Assembly: GCA_018675635.1 (NCBI GenBank) | Contig: JABGXU010000008.1 | Location: 140,107-195,587 of the forward strand | Length of the DNA: 55,481 bases | DNA from: Gammaproteobacteria bacterium | GTDB lineage: Bacteria; Pseudomonadota; Gammaproteobacteria; Poriferisulfidales; GCA-002705445 | Direction of reading: 5' to 3' | Part shown: positions 1 to 8,903 of the stretch, piece after piece | How the letters are laid out: each line of letters starts with the position of its first letter | Position numbering within the stretch: the first letter of the stretch is position 1 | The notes under the pieces: model-generated | What the model was told of the DNA's origin: nothing | Seen by the model: only the letters and a program-made list of their open reading frames with translations | Databases searched by the model: none | Program-made: the position numbers and the translations under genes

Positions 1-2318
1 TTCGCGTAATCTCGACAGTTGGTCATTTAAGAAATTTACCATCAAAACAAGGTATCGACGTAAATAATAATTACCAGATGAATTATGAGCTTATAGAAAG
101 AGATCATAATAAACCCCAACAAATTATTCGCGATATTAAAAAAGCTTTAAAAACTGCTAAAAAACTTTACTTAGCAACTGACCAAGATAGAGAGGGAGAG
201 GTTATAGCTTGGCATCTTATCGATATTTTGGAAAAAGAAAATGCTTTATCTGGAATTGAAATAGTGCGAATTGTTTTTAATGAAATTACAAAAAAAGCGA
301 TCATAGAAGCAATAGAAAATCCAAGAGAGTTATCTTATGATCTTATAAATGCTCAATTTGCCAGAAGATCAATAGACTATTTATTTGGCATGGGGATATC
401 CCCTTTACTATGGGGTATTGGAATTAGAAAGGGTTCCGCTGGGCGAGTTCAAAGTCCGGCATTGAAAATGATCGTAGAGAGAGAAGAAGCAATTAGGAAA
501 TTTATACCGCAGGAATATTGGACTCTTAATGCAAATTTTTTAAAAGATAAAAAGCCATTTGATGCTTTTTTACATAGTTCGAATAATAAAAAATTATCTA
601 AATTTGATATAGATAATGAAAAAGAAGCTTTTAAAATTAAAGATGAAATATTAAATAATTTAAGTGATGGCTTTGAAGTCTTAAAAGTCGTGAAGAAGGA
701 AAGAAAAAGACAGCCTGCAAAACCATTTATTACATCTACTCTTCAGCAGGAGGCATCAAGAAAACTTAGATTTGCCGCAAGAAGAACAATGGGCATTGCT
801 CAAGAATTATATACAGGTATTGATCTAGGTGAAGGATCAGTCGGATTAATAACTTACATGAGAACTGATTCAATTAATTTGGCTCAAGAAGCAATTGATG
901 AAATTAGGGAAATTATTCCAAAATTATACGGAGATAATTCATTGCCAGATATGGTAAGACAATATTCTAATACTTCTAAAAATGCACAAGAGGCTCATGA
1001 GGCTATTCGACCAACTTCTTTATCAAGAATTCCTGATGATGTTAAGAAAAATTTAAGCAAAGATCAATTTGACCTTTACTCTTTAATTTGGAAAAGAACA
1101 ATAGCATCTCAAATGAACGATGCAATTTTAGACTCTGTATCAATAGATCTTGGAACAAGTGAAAAAATATTTAGGGCAACCGGACAGTCAATCAAGTATC
1201 CAGGTTTTATGCAGGCTTATTTAGAGGGCACTGACGAGGAAGATTTAGAAGCAGAAGCAAAAATATTACCAATAATGCAGGAAGGAGATACTGTTCAACT
1301 TGATAAACTCGAGGCAGTCCAGCATTTTACTCAACCACCTGGAAGATATACAGAAGCAAGTTTAATAAAAAATTTAGAGAAAGAAGGTATTGGAAGACCT
1401 TCAACATATGCTGCTATTATTGAGACACTTAGATTTAAAGAGTACGTTGAAGTAGAGAATAGAACTTTAACACCGACAGGGAAAGGTTCTTCAGCATGTG
1501 CTTTTTTAGATAAAAATTTTAATGATTTTATAAAATATAATTATACTGCTGAGCTTGAAGAGACTCTGGATAAAATAGCTAGAGGGGAAGTAGAATGGGT
1601 TCCTACTACTGATTCGTTTTATAAGGATTTAACACAAATGATTAGTGAAACAGAAAAGCTATCACCAGAAGAAAGAAAGCAAGAACGTGTATTGGGTGTA
1701 GACCCTAAAAGTGGAAGAACAGTTAGTGTTAGGCATGGGCCTTTCGGACCTCACGCAATGATCGGCACAAAGGATGATCCAAAAGAAGAAGGAAAACCTA
1801 AGTCTGCATCACTAAAGATAGGTCAAGATATTTCTGCAATAACATTGGAAGAAGCATTAGATTTATTTGTTTTACCACGGTTACTCGGTGAAACTCCTGA
1901 GGGTGAACATATTGCAGCCTGTTTAGGTAGATTTGGGCCATACTTAAATTATGGCGAAAAGAAAAATTTATCTTTAAAAGGGCTAGAGAAAGAAGGCGAG
2001 GATCCTTATGATCCATACACAATAACGTTTGAACAAGCATTACCTTTAGTAGAGCAGAAAAAAATAATAGAGGCTAATAAAGTTATTCAAAATTTTGAGG
2101 ATAAATGTATACAAGTATTAAATGGTAGATTTGGCCCTTATGTAACAGACGGTAATAAAAATGTGAAAGTGCCTAAAGATCAGGACCCTAAAGATTTATC
2201 ATTAGCGGAATGCGAGGAAATGATTGAAAATGCACCTGTAAGAAGAGGAAGATTTGGTTCTAAGAAAAAAGTTGTTGCTAAGAAAAAAGTTGTTGCTAGG
2301 AAAAATAAAATTACTTAA
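1..2318 (+). CDS. topA: DNA topoisomerase I, 5'-partial at window edge
   Basis: Type IA topoisomerase that relaxes negative supercoils through a transient single-strand break. The frame is open from base 3, so the gene begins before the window; the visible part starts within the TOPRIM domain (GHLRNLP, then TDQDREGE), and roughly 30 N-terminal residues should be missing relative to E. coli TopA. The active-site tyrosine lies in GLITYMRTDS, with TAC at 855-857. The tail carries GRFGPY modules (1926-1943 and 2124-2141) and ends in a Lys-rich stretch with a doubled KKKVVA. No CxxC zinc fingers are seen, so the tail is of the Toprim_Crpt kind and not the E. coli zinc-ribbon kind. tsaC follows on the same strand. 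Confidence 0.97.
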   Translation, partial: RVISTVGHLRNLPSKQGIDVNNNYQMNYELIERDHNKPQQIIRDIKKALKTAKKLYLATDQDREGEVIAWHLIDILEKENALSGIEIVRIVFNEITKKAIIEAIENPRELSYDLINAQFARRSIDYLFGMGISPLLWGIGIRKGSAGRVQSPALKMIVEREEAIRKFIPQEYWTLNANFLKDKKPFDAFLHSSNNKKLSKFDIDNEKEAFKIKDEILNNLSDGFEVLKVVKKERKRQPAKPFITSTLQQEASRKLRFAARRTMGIAQELYTGIDLGEGSVGLITYMRTDSINLAQEAIDEIREIIPKLYGDNSLPDMVRQYSNTSKNAQEAHEAIRPTSLSRIPDDVKKNLSKDQFDLYSLIWKRTIASQMNDAILDSVSIDLGTSEKIFRATGQSIKYPGFMQAYLEGTDEEDLEAEAKILPIMQEGDTVQLDKLEAVQHFTQPPGRYTEASLIKNLEKEGIGRPSTYAAIIETLRFKEYVEVENRTLTPTGKGSSACAFLDKNFNDFIKYNYTAELEETLDKIARGEVEWVPTTDSFYKDLTQMISETEKLSPEERKQERVLGVDPKSGRTVSVRHGPFGPHAMIGTKDDPKEEGKPKSASLKIGQDISAITLEEALDLFVLPRLLGETPEGEHIAACLGRFGPYLNYGEKKNLSLKGLEKEGEDPYDPYTITFEQALPLVEQKKIIEANKVIQNFEDKCIQVLNGRFGPYVTDGNKNVKVPKDQDPKDLSLAECEEMIENAPVRRGRFGSKKKVVAKKKVVARKNKIT

Positions 2319-2345
2319 GTTATTTTGGAAGCACAATATAGTTTT

Positions 2346-2924
2346 ATGCCAAATATTATTGATTTAGATGACAAAAAGAAACGTTTAGAGTTTGTTAAGT
2401 CAGTAAAAGACGGAGCAGTTTTTGCTTACCCTACAGAAGCAGTCTACGGGCTTGGTTGCGACATAAAAAATAAAAAATCTATTAAAAAAATTTTAGATAT
2501 AAAAAAAAGAGATATTTCAAAAGGGCTAATTGTTATATCAGATAACCTTGAAAAAGTAAGAGAATTAATTGACGATAATTTTTTTAAGATTTTTGTAGAA
2601 AGTAATAGTGATAATGTCCCAACGACTTGGCTTTGCCCGGCAAATCCAAAAGTTTTACCAGAGATTACTGGTAGCAGTAAAAAAGTTGCTATTAGGATAA
2701 CAAGGCATTCCGTCTCTTGTGCTTTGTGTAAGATTTTAAATATGCCAATTATTTCAACAAGCGCAAATATATCTGGGCAAAAACCTATATTGACACCAGA
2801 AGAAATATTAGATTATTTTTCAAATAATATTGATTATATTGTTGATGGAAAGATTGGTGAAAGTAAAAATCCTACTAGAATTTTAGATCTAATTACAAAA
2901 GAAGTTTTGCGAGAAGGAGGCTAG
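2346..2924 (+). CDS. tsaC: Threonylcarbamoyl-AMP synthase (TsaC/YrdC family)
   Basis: Makes threonylcarbamoyl-AMP from threonine, bicarbonate and ATP, the first step of tRNA t6A37 formation; TsaD, its pathway partner, is at 33229-34236. The family signatures FAYPTEAVYGLGCD and ISTSANISG are present and the length of about 192 residues matches E. coli TsaC (190). A TTG at 2325 would add seven residues; the ATG at 2346 fits the family start better, although neither has a strong ribosome binding site. The usual GPVTFV segment is replaced by VPTTWLCPA, a local divergence without frame disruption. The stop abuts the hemF start, so the two are probably co-transcribed. Confidence 0.92.
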   Translation: MPNIIDLDDKKKRLEFVKSVKDGAVFAYPTEAVYGLGCDIKNKKSIKKILDIKKRDISKGLIVISDNLEKVRELIDDNFFKIFVESNSDNVPTTWLCPANPKVLPEITGSSKKVAIRITRHSVSCALCKILNMPIISTSANISGQKPILTPEEILDYFSNNIDYIVDGKIGESKNPTRILDLITKEVLREGG

Positions 2925-3839
2925 ATGAAAGAAATTACAGAAGAACATACCCTTCATGTTAAAAATTATTTATTAGATTTGCAAAATAATATAATTTCAA
3001 TGATTTTTAAATATGATAAAAAATTTTTTGATAAAGACAATTGGACAAGAGAAGAAGGCGGGGGAGGCATAACATGTGTCTTGCAAGGTGGTACCATTTT
3101 TGACAAAGTCGGGGTAAATTTTTCAGACATATCTGGAGACCATTTACCAGCTGCAGCCACTAATATTAGACCAGAACTCCAAGGTAGAAACTACCAAGCA
3201 ATGGGTGTGTCAGTTGTTTGTCATCCAAAAAATCCACACGTTCCTACAGTTCATTTAAACGTAAGATTATTTATAGCATATAGGGAGAATTCACCACCGA
3301 TATGGTGGTTTGGAGGAGGATTTGATATGACACCATATTATGGTTATGAAGAAGATGCAGTTCATTGGCATAAAACTGCTAAAGAAATTTGTTCGCCATT
3401 TGGAAAAGAAATTTATCCTGAATATAAAAAAAATTGTGATGATTATTTTTATATTAAGCATAGAAATGAGCCAAGGGGAATAGGGGGAATCTTTTTTGAT
3501 GATTTAAATATGTGGGAATTTGAAGAGTGTTTTAATTTTATCAAATCAGTAGGAAATGGTTTTATAAAAGCATATGAGCCAATAGTAAAAAAACGTATAG
3601 CTGAAACATACAGCGACAAACAAAAAGATTTTCAGCTTTTTCGACGCGGAAGATATGTTGAATTTAATCTTGTGTATGATCGAGGAACATTATTTGGCTT
3701 GCAATCTAATGGAAGAATTGAGTCAATATTAATGTCTATGCCTCCTCTTGTAAGTTGGGAATATAACTACAAAATTGAAAAAGGCAGTGACGAAGAAAAA
3801 CTTTATAATATTTTTCTTGTGCCTAAAAAATGGGTTTAA
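2925..3839 (+). CDS. hemF: Oxygen-dependent coproporphyrinogen III oxidase
   Basis: Aerobic oxidative decarboxylation of coproporphyrinogen III to protoporphyrinogen IX in haem synthesis. The 304-residue length agrees with E. coli HemF (299). Recognisable family segments include [51 protein letters not shown] and a C-terminal [12 protein letters not shown]. The ATG directly follows the tsaC stop and has a clear GGAGG upstream, inside the end of tsaC. hemB (5623) and hemE (29945) of the same pathway are also in the window but are not linked to it. It is convergent with the substrate-binding protein gene at 3840, with no spacer. Confidence 0.97.
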   Translation: MKEITEEHTLHVKNYLLDLQNNIISMIFKYDKKFFDKDNWTREEGGGGITCVLQGGTIFDKVGVNFSDISGDHLPAAATNIRPELQGRNYQAMGVSVVCHPKNPHVPTVHLNVRLFIAYRENSPPIWWFGGGFDMTPYYGYEEDAVHWHKTAKEICSPFGKEIYPEYKKNCDDYFYIKHRNEPRGIGGIFFDDLNMWEFEECFNFIKSVGNGFIKAYEPIVKKRIAETYSDKQKDFQLFRRGRYVEFNLVYDRGTLFGLQSNGRIESILMSMPPLVSWEYNYKIEKGSDEEKLYNIFLVPKKWV

Positions 3840-4640
3840 TTATTTTTTTGCATTTGGAATAAATAGTTGTTGCCCCATTATTTTATATTCAGCAATTAAT
3901 TTTTGCCCTTCTTCACTAATTAGCCAATTAGAGAAATCATTTGCTAATTTATATTTAACATGAGGGTGTCTTTTTGGATTAATTACAATCACGCTATATT
4001 GATTATTTAATGGCGGGGTGCTAGAGAATAAAATATCTAAATCTTGTTTATTATTAAAGCTTATCCATGTTCCTCGATCTGCTATTGTATAAGCATCCAT
4101 GCTTGCAGCCATATTTAATGTTGCTCCCATACCTCTTCCAGCGTCTATATAATATTTAGAGTCTAGATTATATGGGTTGATTCCTGAATTTATCCATAAA
4201 AAAATTTCTTTTTTATGAGTGCCGCTATTATCTCCCCTTGTTAAGAATTTAAGTTTTCTTGCTTTTATTTCTCTCAAAACTTCATTAATATTATTTTTAT
4301 CTCTCAATTTTTCAGGATCATTTTTTGGCCCAATTATTATAAAGTCATTATACATTAAGGGCTTTCTCATAAGGCCATAACCATTTTTAACAAATTTGTT
4401 TTCATCGTCTTCTGAGTGAACTATTAGTAAGTCGCCATCACCGTTTTCAGCATTTTTTATAGCTTGCCCTGTACCAACAGCAACAACACGAATATTTATG
4501 CCTGTTTTTTTTTCGTATATTGGTAATAAATAGTCGTAGAAACCAGAATCAGCAGTAGAGGTAGTAGATTGCACTACTAAAAATTCTGACGCTAAAGCAA
4601 TATTTGATAATAAAGATAATAATATAAGTTTTTTAAACAT
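3840..4640 (-). CDS. tupA: Periplasmic tungstate/molybdate-type substrate-binding protein (TupA-like)
   Basis: Extracellular solute-binding protein of the TupA (PBP-like) family, which captures tungstate or a related oxyanion for ABC import. It begins with a signal peptide (MFKKLILLSLLSNIALAS), followed by VVQSTTSTADSGFYDYLLP, GTGQAIKNAENGDGDLLIVHS and GDNSGTHKKE, the ligand-pocket segments of this family. Its 266 residues are normal for the family. No tupB permease or tupC ATPase adjoins it, so it is an orphan here. Anion specificity (tungstate versus molybdate or another anion) cannot be settled from the sequence. Confidence 0.82.
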   Translation of the reverse strand: MFKKLILLSLLSNIALASEFLVVQSTTSTADSGFYDYLLPIYEKKTGINIRVVAVGTGQAIKNAENGDGDLLIVHSEDDENKFVKNGYGLMRKPLMYNDFIIIGPKNDPEKLRDKNNINEVLREIKARKLKFLTRGDNSGTHKKEIFLWINSGINPYNLDSKYYIDAGRGMGATLNMAASMDAYTIADRGTWISFNNKQDLDILFSSTPPLNNQYSVIVINPKRHPHVKYKLANDFSNWLISEEGQKLIAEYKIMGQQLFIPNAKK

Positions 4641-4667
4641 GCTGTTTTAATCCTTTAAATATTAAAT

Positions 4668-5084
4668 TTATTTTACGAAAAAAGTTATTTTGTTTGTTAT
4701 AAGTGGAATTTTATGTGGAGTATGACTATAGTCTGCAAACAAAAGTTGAATAGTATGTTTGCCAGGCTTTAATTCTAAAGATGCAGAAGTTTGTCCTTTG
4801 CCGTAATGAAAAATATTTTCTGTCATTGGAAGAGGTATTTTAAAATTAGGTAATTCTTTAAGATCAATTAATAGGTGGTGGTGGCCACTATTCTTTTCTT
4901 TAATACCAGCTTTAAGAACCTTCATTTTATTTACAATAAAGTCCAATTTTATTGGGGAAGAATATGTTTTACCATTCTCAATTCCTTGAAGTTTAATAGA
5001 GGGATTTTTATGATGATCGCTATAAGATAAACTATAAATTAATAATAAGAATACGAAAGAGACAATTTTTTTAACGTTAATCAT
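4668..5084 (-). CDS. Secreted DUF4399 family protein
   Basis: Small periplasmic protein of 138 residues with an N-terminal signal peptide (MINVKKIVSFVFLLLIYSLSYS). The mature part has the DUF4399 pattern: HHHLLIDLKELP, then HYGKGQTSASLELKPGKH, then LLFADYSHTPH near the C-terminus. Function is unknown; the His-rich GHHHL segment could bind metal, but that is conjecture. Its start overlaps the dsbB stop by 8 bp, so the two are translated from one message. The tupA-like gene lies 27 bp downstream on the same strand and may belong to the same transcript. Confidence 0.75.
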   Translation of the reverse strand: MINVKKIVSFVFLLLIYSLSYSDHHKNPSIKLQGIENGKTYSSPIKLDFIVNKMKVLKAGIKEKNSGHHHLLIDLKELPNFKIPLPMTENIFHYGKGQTSASLELKPGKHTIQLLFADYSHTPHKIPLITNKITFFVK

Positions 5085-5577
5085 ATTTCCCTTTTGGTAA
5101 AATTTTAATTGTTATTATAGTTAATAAAATAAATAAAAGAAATGTATACATAGGTATTGATAAGCCGAAAAGTTGCCATTTGATATCGTTACAGGGAGTT
5201 GGATTATCAAATATATTTTTTGCTGCTTCAAAAAAAGGCAATGTAGAGATGTAGTAAAAAAAATCTCCACCACATCCAAATCCATCTATTAAAGATTTAT
5301 CTTGAAAAGTTTGAAGCCATATATGTCTAATGGTGCTAGCAAGACCAATTAAACATAGAATTAAATTAAAAGAATATAAAGATTTATGAAAATATTTTCT
5401 TTTTGTAATAATGGAAATTAAAAATACTATAATTATACCAAAAAATAAAAACCTATCTAAAACACATAGCGTACAAGGAGCTAATTCTTTGACTAAATCA
5501 AAATAAATGTATGCTATTAGTAGAGAAAATATACTTATAACTAAGCCAATCGCCTCTAATTTGATTAGTTTCAACAT
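5077..5577 (-). CDS. dsbB: Disulfide bond formation protein B
   Basis: Inner-membrane quinone reductase that re-oxidises DsbA. The protein has four hydrophobic helices, the CxxC pair in LAPCTLCVLDR just after the first helix, and a second periplasmic cysteine pair (FGCGGDFF and PTPCNDI) between helices three and four, the arrangement expected for DsbB. Its 166 residues compare with 176 in E. coli. It is the first gene of a leftward group with the DUF4399 gene and is divergent from hemB with about 45 bp between them. Confidence 0.93.
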   Translation of the reverse strand: MLKLIKLEAIGLVISIFSLLIAYIYFDLVKELAPCTLCVLDRFLFFGIIIVFLISIITKRKYFHKSLYSFNLILCLIGLASTIRHIWLQTFQDKSLIDGFGCGGDFFYYISTLPFFEAAKNIFDNPTPCNDIKWQLFGLSIPMYTFLLFILLTIITIKILPKGKYD

Positions 5578-5622
5578 ATCTATATTATAGGCTTATTAAT
5601 TAATAATTTCAGCTAGTACGCT

Positions 5623-6621
5623 ATGAATAAGAGTTATCCAAATACTAGAATGAGAAGAAATAGATCTTCAAATTTCATTCGTAATTTAATTAGAGAAACA
5701 TCTTTTTCAGTTGACGATCTAATATATCCAATATTTGTTTTGCCTGGTAAAAATAAGGAAGAAAATATTGATTCTATGCCAGGAAAGAAAAGGTATTCTG
5801 TTGATAAACTTCTTCCAATACTAGAAAAGCTTCATAATAAAGGTTTAAATGCGGTTGCAATTTTCCCAGTCATTGGCAACACTAAAAAGTCTGAAAATGC
5901 TAAAGAGGCTTTCAATCCAAAGGGTTTAGTGCAAAGTGCTGTTAAAATTATAAAAAAAGAATATCCTGATTTGGGGCTAATAACCGATATAGCATTAGAC
6001 CCTTATACTTTAAGTGGCCATGATGGCTTAGTTGATAAAAATGGTCATGTGTTAAATGACCAAACTGTTAACGTTTTAAAAAAACAAGCCTTATCACATG
6101 CAGAAGCAGGTGCGGATATAGTTGCGCCATCTGATATGATGGATGGAAGAGTATTGGCAATTAGAAATATTTTAGAACAAAATAAATTTCATGATACAAA
6201 AATATTATCCTATGCTGCAAAATATGCATCAAACTTATATGGACCATTTAGAAATGCTGTTGAGTCTTCTAGTAATCTTAAAGAATCATCAAAAGAAACG
6301 TATCAAATGGATTTTGCAAATAGCACTGAAGCATCATTAGAGATAAATTTAGATATTAATGAAGGGGCAGATATGGTGATAATTAAACCAGGCTTACCGT
6401 ACTTAGATATTGTTTCAAAAATAAAAAATAAATTTTCAATACCAATTTTTTCGTACCATGTAAGTGGGGAATACTCCATGATAAAATGTGCAGCATTAAA
6501 GAATTATATTGATGAAAAGTCATCAGTTTTAGAGGTAATGCATTGTTTTAAAAGAGCCGGCTGTAATGCAGTCTTAACATACTACACGCCAGAAATTATA
6601 AAATGGTTAGACGAGAAATAA
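5623..6621 (+). CDS. hemB: Delta-aminolevulinic acid dehydratase (porphobilinogen synthase)
   Basis: Condenses two 5-aminolevulinate molecules to porphobilinogen. The two Schiff-base lysines are Lys200 in SYAAKYASNLYGPFR and Lys255 in MVIIKPGLPYLDI. The metal-site segment reads DIALDPYTLSGHDG, the aspartate-containing Mg/K-dependent type; the triple-cysteine motif of zinc-dependent enzymes is absent. Length is 332 residues, typical of the Mg-type branch. The end overlaps aroE by 19 bp, indicating translational coupling. Confidence 0.97.
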   Translation: MNKSYPNTRMRRNRSSNFIRNLIRETSFSVDDLIYPIFVLPGKNKEENIDSMPGKKRYSVDKLLPILEKLHNKGLNAVAIFPVIGNTKKSENAKEAFNPKGLVQSAVKIIKKEYPDLGLITDIALDPYTLSGHDGLVDKNGHVLNDQTVNVLKKQALSHAEAGADIVAPSDMMDGRVLAIRNILEQNKFHDTKILSYAAKYASNLYGPFRNAVESSSNLKESSKETYQMDFANSTEASLEINLDINEGADMVIIKPGLPYLDIVSKIKNKFSIPIFSYHVSGEYSMIKCAALKNYIDEKSSVLEVMHCFKRAGCNAVLTYYTPEIIKWLDEK

Positions 6622-7436
6622 TTAAAAAGTATGCTGTATTTGGAAATCCAATAAAGCATAGCTTGTCACCTTTAATACACGAGTATTTTGCAAAAAATTA
6701 TAATATTGATTTGAGTTATGAGCCTATTTTATGCACTCTAGGGAAATTTACAGTAGAGGCAACAAATTTTTTAGAGAAGGGAGGTTTGGGGTTTAATATT
6801 ACTCTTCCTTTTAAGCAAGATGCATTTAAATTTGCAATTACTAAATCTGAAATAGCTACGATAACTGGGTCTGTTAATACTATTTCAATAAAAAACGGAG
6901 TTATACATGGTGATAATACTGATGGGTCAGGATTTATAACGGATTTAAAAAACAATATTGGATATAATTTAAATGGCAAGAAAATTTTATTAGTTGGGGC
7001 AGGTGGAGCTGCAAGGGGAGTTATTCCAAACATTTTGTATCAACTACCTTCTGAGTTCAAGATTTATAATAGAACATTAGAAAAAGCTCAAAAATTAGCT
7101 AATGTTTTTAAAGACATTGGAGAAATAAGCTCAGTTAAAAAAGAAGATCTAAATAAATATAATTTTGATTTGATTATAAATGCAACTTCTATAGGAATCA
7201 GTAATTCAAAATTTGAGTTATCTGAAATTTTTTTTAAAGAAGATGCTGTTTGTTATGATATGTCTTACGGGAAAGCTTCAAATAGTTTTATGAGTTGGGC
7301 GAAAGAAAATAATTTACAATTTTATGATGGTTTAGGTATGTTATTAGAACAAGCTGCTGATTCATTTTATATCTGGGAGGGGGAAAGACCAGAAATAACA
7401 GATGAATTGAGGAAGCTTTTGAAAAATAAATTATGA
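6603..7436 (+). CDS. aroE: Shikimate dehydrogenase (NADP+)
   Basis: Reduces 3-dehydroshikimate to shikimate in aromatic amino acid synthesis. N-terminal substrate domain: YAVFGNPIKHSLSP, GFNITLPFK (catalytic lysine) and NTDGSGF (partner aspartate). The NADP-binding Rossmann part shows VGAGGAARGV and INATSIGI. Its 277 residues match E. coli AroE (272). The ATG at 6603 lies inside hemB, a 19-bp overlap. The 3' end overlaps convergent pyrE by 6 bp. aroB and aroK are at 25843-27427. Confidence 0.96.
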   Translation: MVRREIIKKYAVFGNPIKHSLSPLIHEYFAKNYNIDLSYEPILCTLGKFTVEATNFLEKGGLGFNITLPFKQDAFKFAITKSEIATITGSVNTISIKNGVIHGDNTDGSGFITDLKNNIGYNLNGKKILLVGAGGAARGVIPNILYQLPSEFKIYNRTLEKAQKLANVFKDIGEISSVKKEDLNKYNFDLIINATSIGISNSKFELSEIFFKEDAVCYDMSYGKASNSFMSWAKENNLQFYDGLGMLLEQAADSFYIWEGERPEITDELRKLLKNKL

Positions 7437-8069
7437 ACTATATTTCTTTTTATATTCAATAATATCTTTTTTATATTTTTGAAATTCTTCTGTATTAGAC
7501 ACATAGTCTATAATGTCAGAAATATTTATTAAGCTATATACGTTAATACCGTACTTTTTTTTAATTTCATCTGATGCCGAACTGTCTTGGCTTCCTTTTT
7601 CTTGTCTGTCCATTAGTACTATTAATGCGCTAATGGATACATTATATTTTTCTAATTTATTAATAGTGTTTTTTATGGCTGTGCCTGCAGTAATAACATC
7701 ATCTACAATTAAAGTATTTCCTTCTTTAAAGGTGCCTACAATATCACCTTTTTCTCCATGTTTTTTTTCGCCTTTTCTATCATATATAAAATTAGTTTCA
7801 TAATTATTTTCAGTCGCTATATGTGATGCTAGAGTTGATGCCAAAGGAATACCTTTGTATGCGGGACCAAAAATATTTTCAAATTTTAAATTTTTTTCTT
7901 TAATTAACTCTAAAAATAAATTACTAATAATAGATAAAGATTTTCCGTCTGAAAATACACCACTATTAAAAAAAAATGGGCTTATGCGCTCAGATTTAAG
8001 TTTAAAGCTTCCAAATTTAAGAGCATTTTTGTTAATAGCTAGCTCTATAAAGGTTTTTTTATAATCCAT
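7431..8069 (-). CDS. pyrE: Orotate phosphoribosyltransferase
   Basis: Transfers phosphoribose from PRPP to orotate, giving OMP in pyrimidine synthesis. The PRPP-binding loop TLIVDDVITAGTAIKNT is intact, and the N-terminal FKLKSERISPFFFNSGVF and the catalytic-loop segment YDRKGEKKHGEKGDIVG are typical of bacterial PyrE. At 212 residues it matches E. coli (213). It stands alone on the minus strand, convergent with aroE and divergent from xthA across a 66-bp gap that must hold both promoters. Confidence 0.97.
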   Translation of the reverse strand: MDYKKTFIELAINKNALKFGSFKLKSERISPFFFNSGVFSDGKSLSIISNLFLELIKEKNLKFENIFGPAYKGIPLASTLASHIATENNYETNFIYDRKGEKKHGEKGDIVGTFKEGNTLIVDDVITAGTAIKNTINKLEKYNVSISALIVLMDRQEKGSQDSSASDEIKKKYGINVYSLINISDIIDYVSNTEEFQKYKKDIIEYKKKYSS

Positions 8070-8135
8070 TGTTTTTCTTTAAGGTCAATGTTGTAATAGA
8101 CTACCTATAGTATATAAGAAATACAAACCATTATT

Positions 8136-8903
8136 ATGAAAATAGTAACCTGCAATGTAAATGGCATAAGAAGCGCCCATAGCAAGGGGTTCTTTGGATG
8201 GGTTAAAAAACAAAGATTAGACATACTATGCTTACAGGAGCTAAAAGCCCAAGAAGATCAAATAGATACTAAATCTATGTTTTCTAATAATATTTATTCA
8301 TATTTTAAGTGTGCTGAAAAAAAAGGATATAGTGGCGTATCTATTCATTCAAAAGTAAAGCCAGATAAAATTATATATGAATATGGTGATAAAGAATTTG
8401 ATAATGAGGGAAGATATATCGAGACTCAATTTGGAGATTTATCGGTAGTATCTTTATATGCCCCATCTGGATCCTCAGGAGAAATTAGGCAAGAAGCTAA
8501 ATTTAGATTTTTAAAATCTTTTAAAAAGCATTTAATAAAAATTTTAAAGTCAAAAAGAAAATATATTATATGTGGAGATTGGAATATAGCGCATAAAGAA
8601 ATTGATTTAAAAAATTGGAAAGGAAATAAAAAAAATTCAGGTTTTTTGCCAGAAGAAAGAGATTGGTTAGATAGCATTTTTTTAGACGATAAATATATAG
8701 ATGCTTTTAGAGTGCTTAATCAAAAAGAAAATGAATACACGTGGTGGTCAAATCGAGGAAACGCAAGAGAAAATAATGTGGGATGGAGAATTGATTATCA
8801 AATAGTATCTGGAAATCTTAAGAATAAAATAAAAAATGAAAAAATATATAGAGACAGTTTTTTTTCAGACCATGCCCCTTTAACTATTAATTATAAAATA
8901 TAA
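8136..8903 (+). CDS. xthA: Exodeoxyribonuclease III (AP endonuclease)
   Basis: Mg-dependent 3'-5' exonuclease and AP endonuclease of base excision repair. Endonuclease/exonuclease/phosphatase fold motifs are complete: KIVTCNVNGIRSA, LCLQELK (metal Glu), YAPSGS, ICGDWNIAHKEIDLKNW, WRIDYQI and the terminal FFSDHAPL with the catalytic Asp-His. Length is 255 residues. The stop overlaps the next start by one base (TAATG), coupling it to the permease gene. Confidence 0.95.
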   Translation: MKIVTCNVNGIRSAHSKGFFGWVKKQRLDILCLQELKAQEDQIDTKSMFSNNIYSYFKCAEKKGYSGVSIHSKVKPDKIIYEYGDKEFDNEGRYIETQFGDLSVVSLYAPSGSSGEIRQEAKFRFLKSFKKHLIKILKSKRKYIICGDWNIAHKEIDLKNWKGNKKNSGFLPEERDWLDSIFLDDKYIDAFRVLNQKENEYTWWSNRGNARENNVGWRIDYQIVSGNLKNKIKNEKIYRDSFFSDHAPLTINYKI

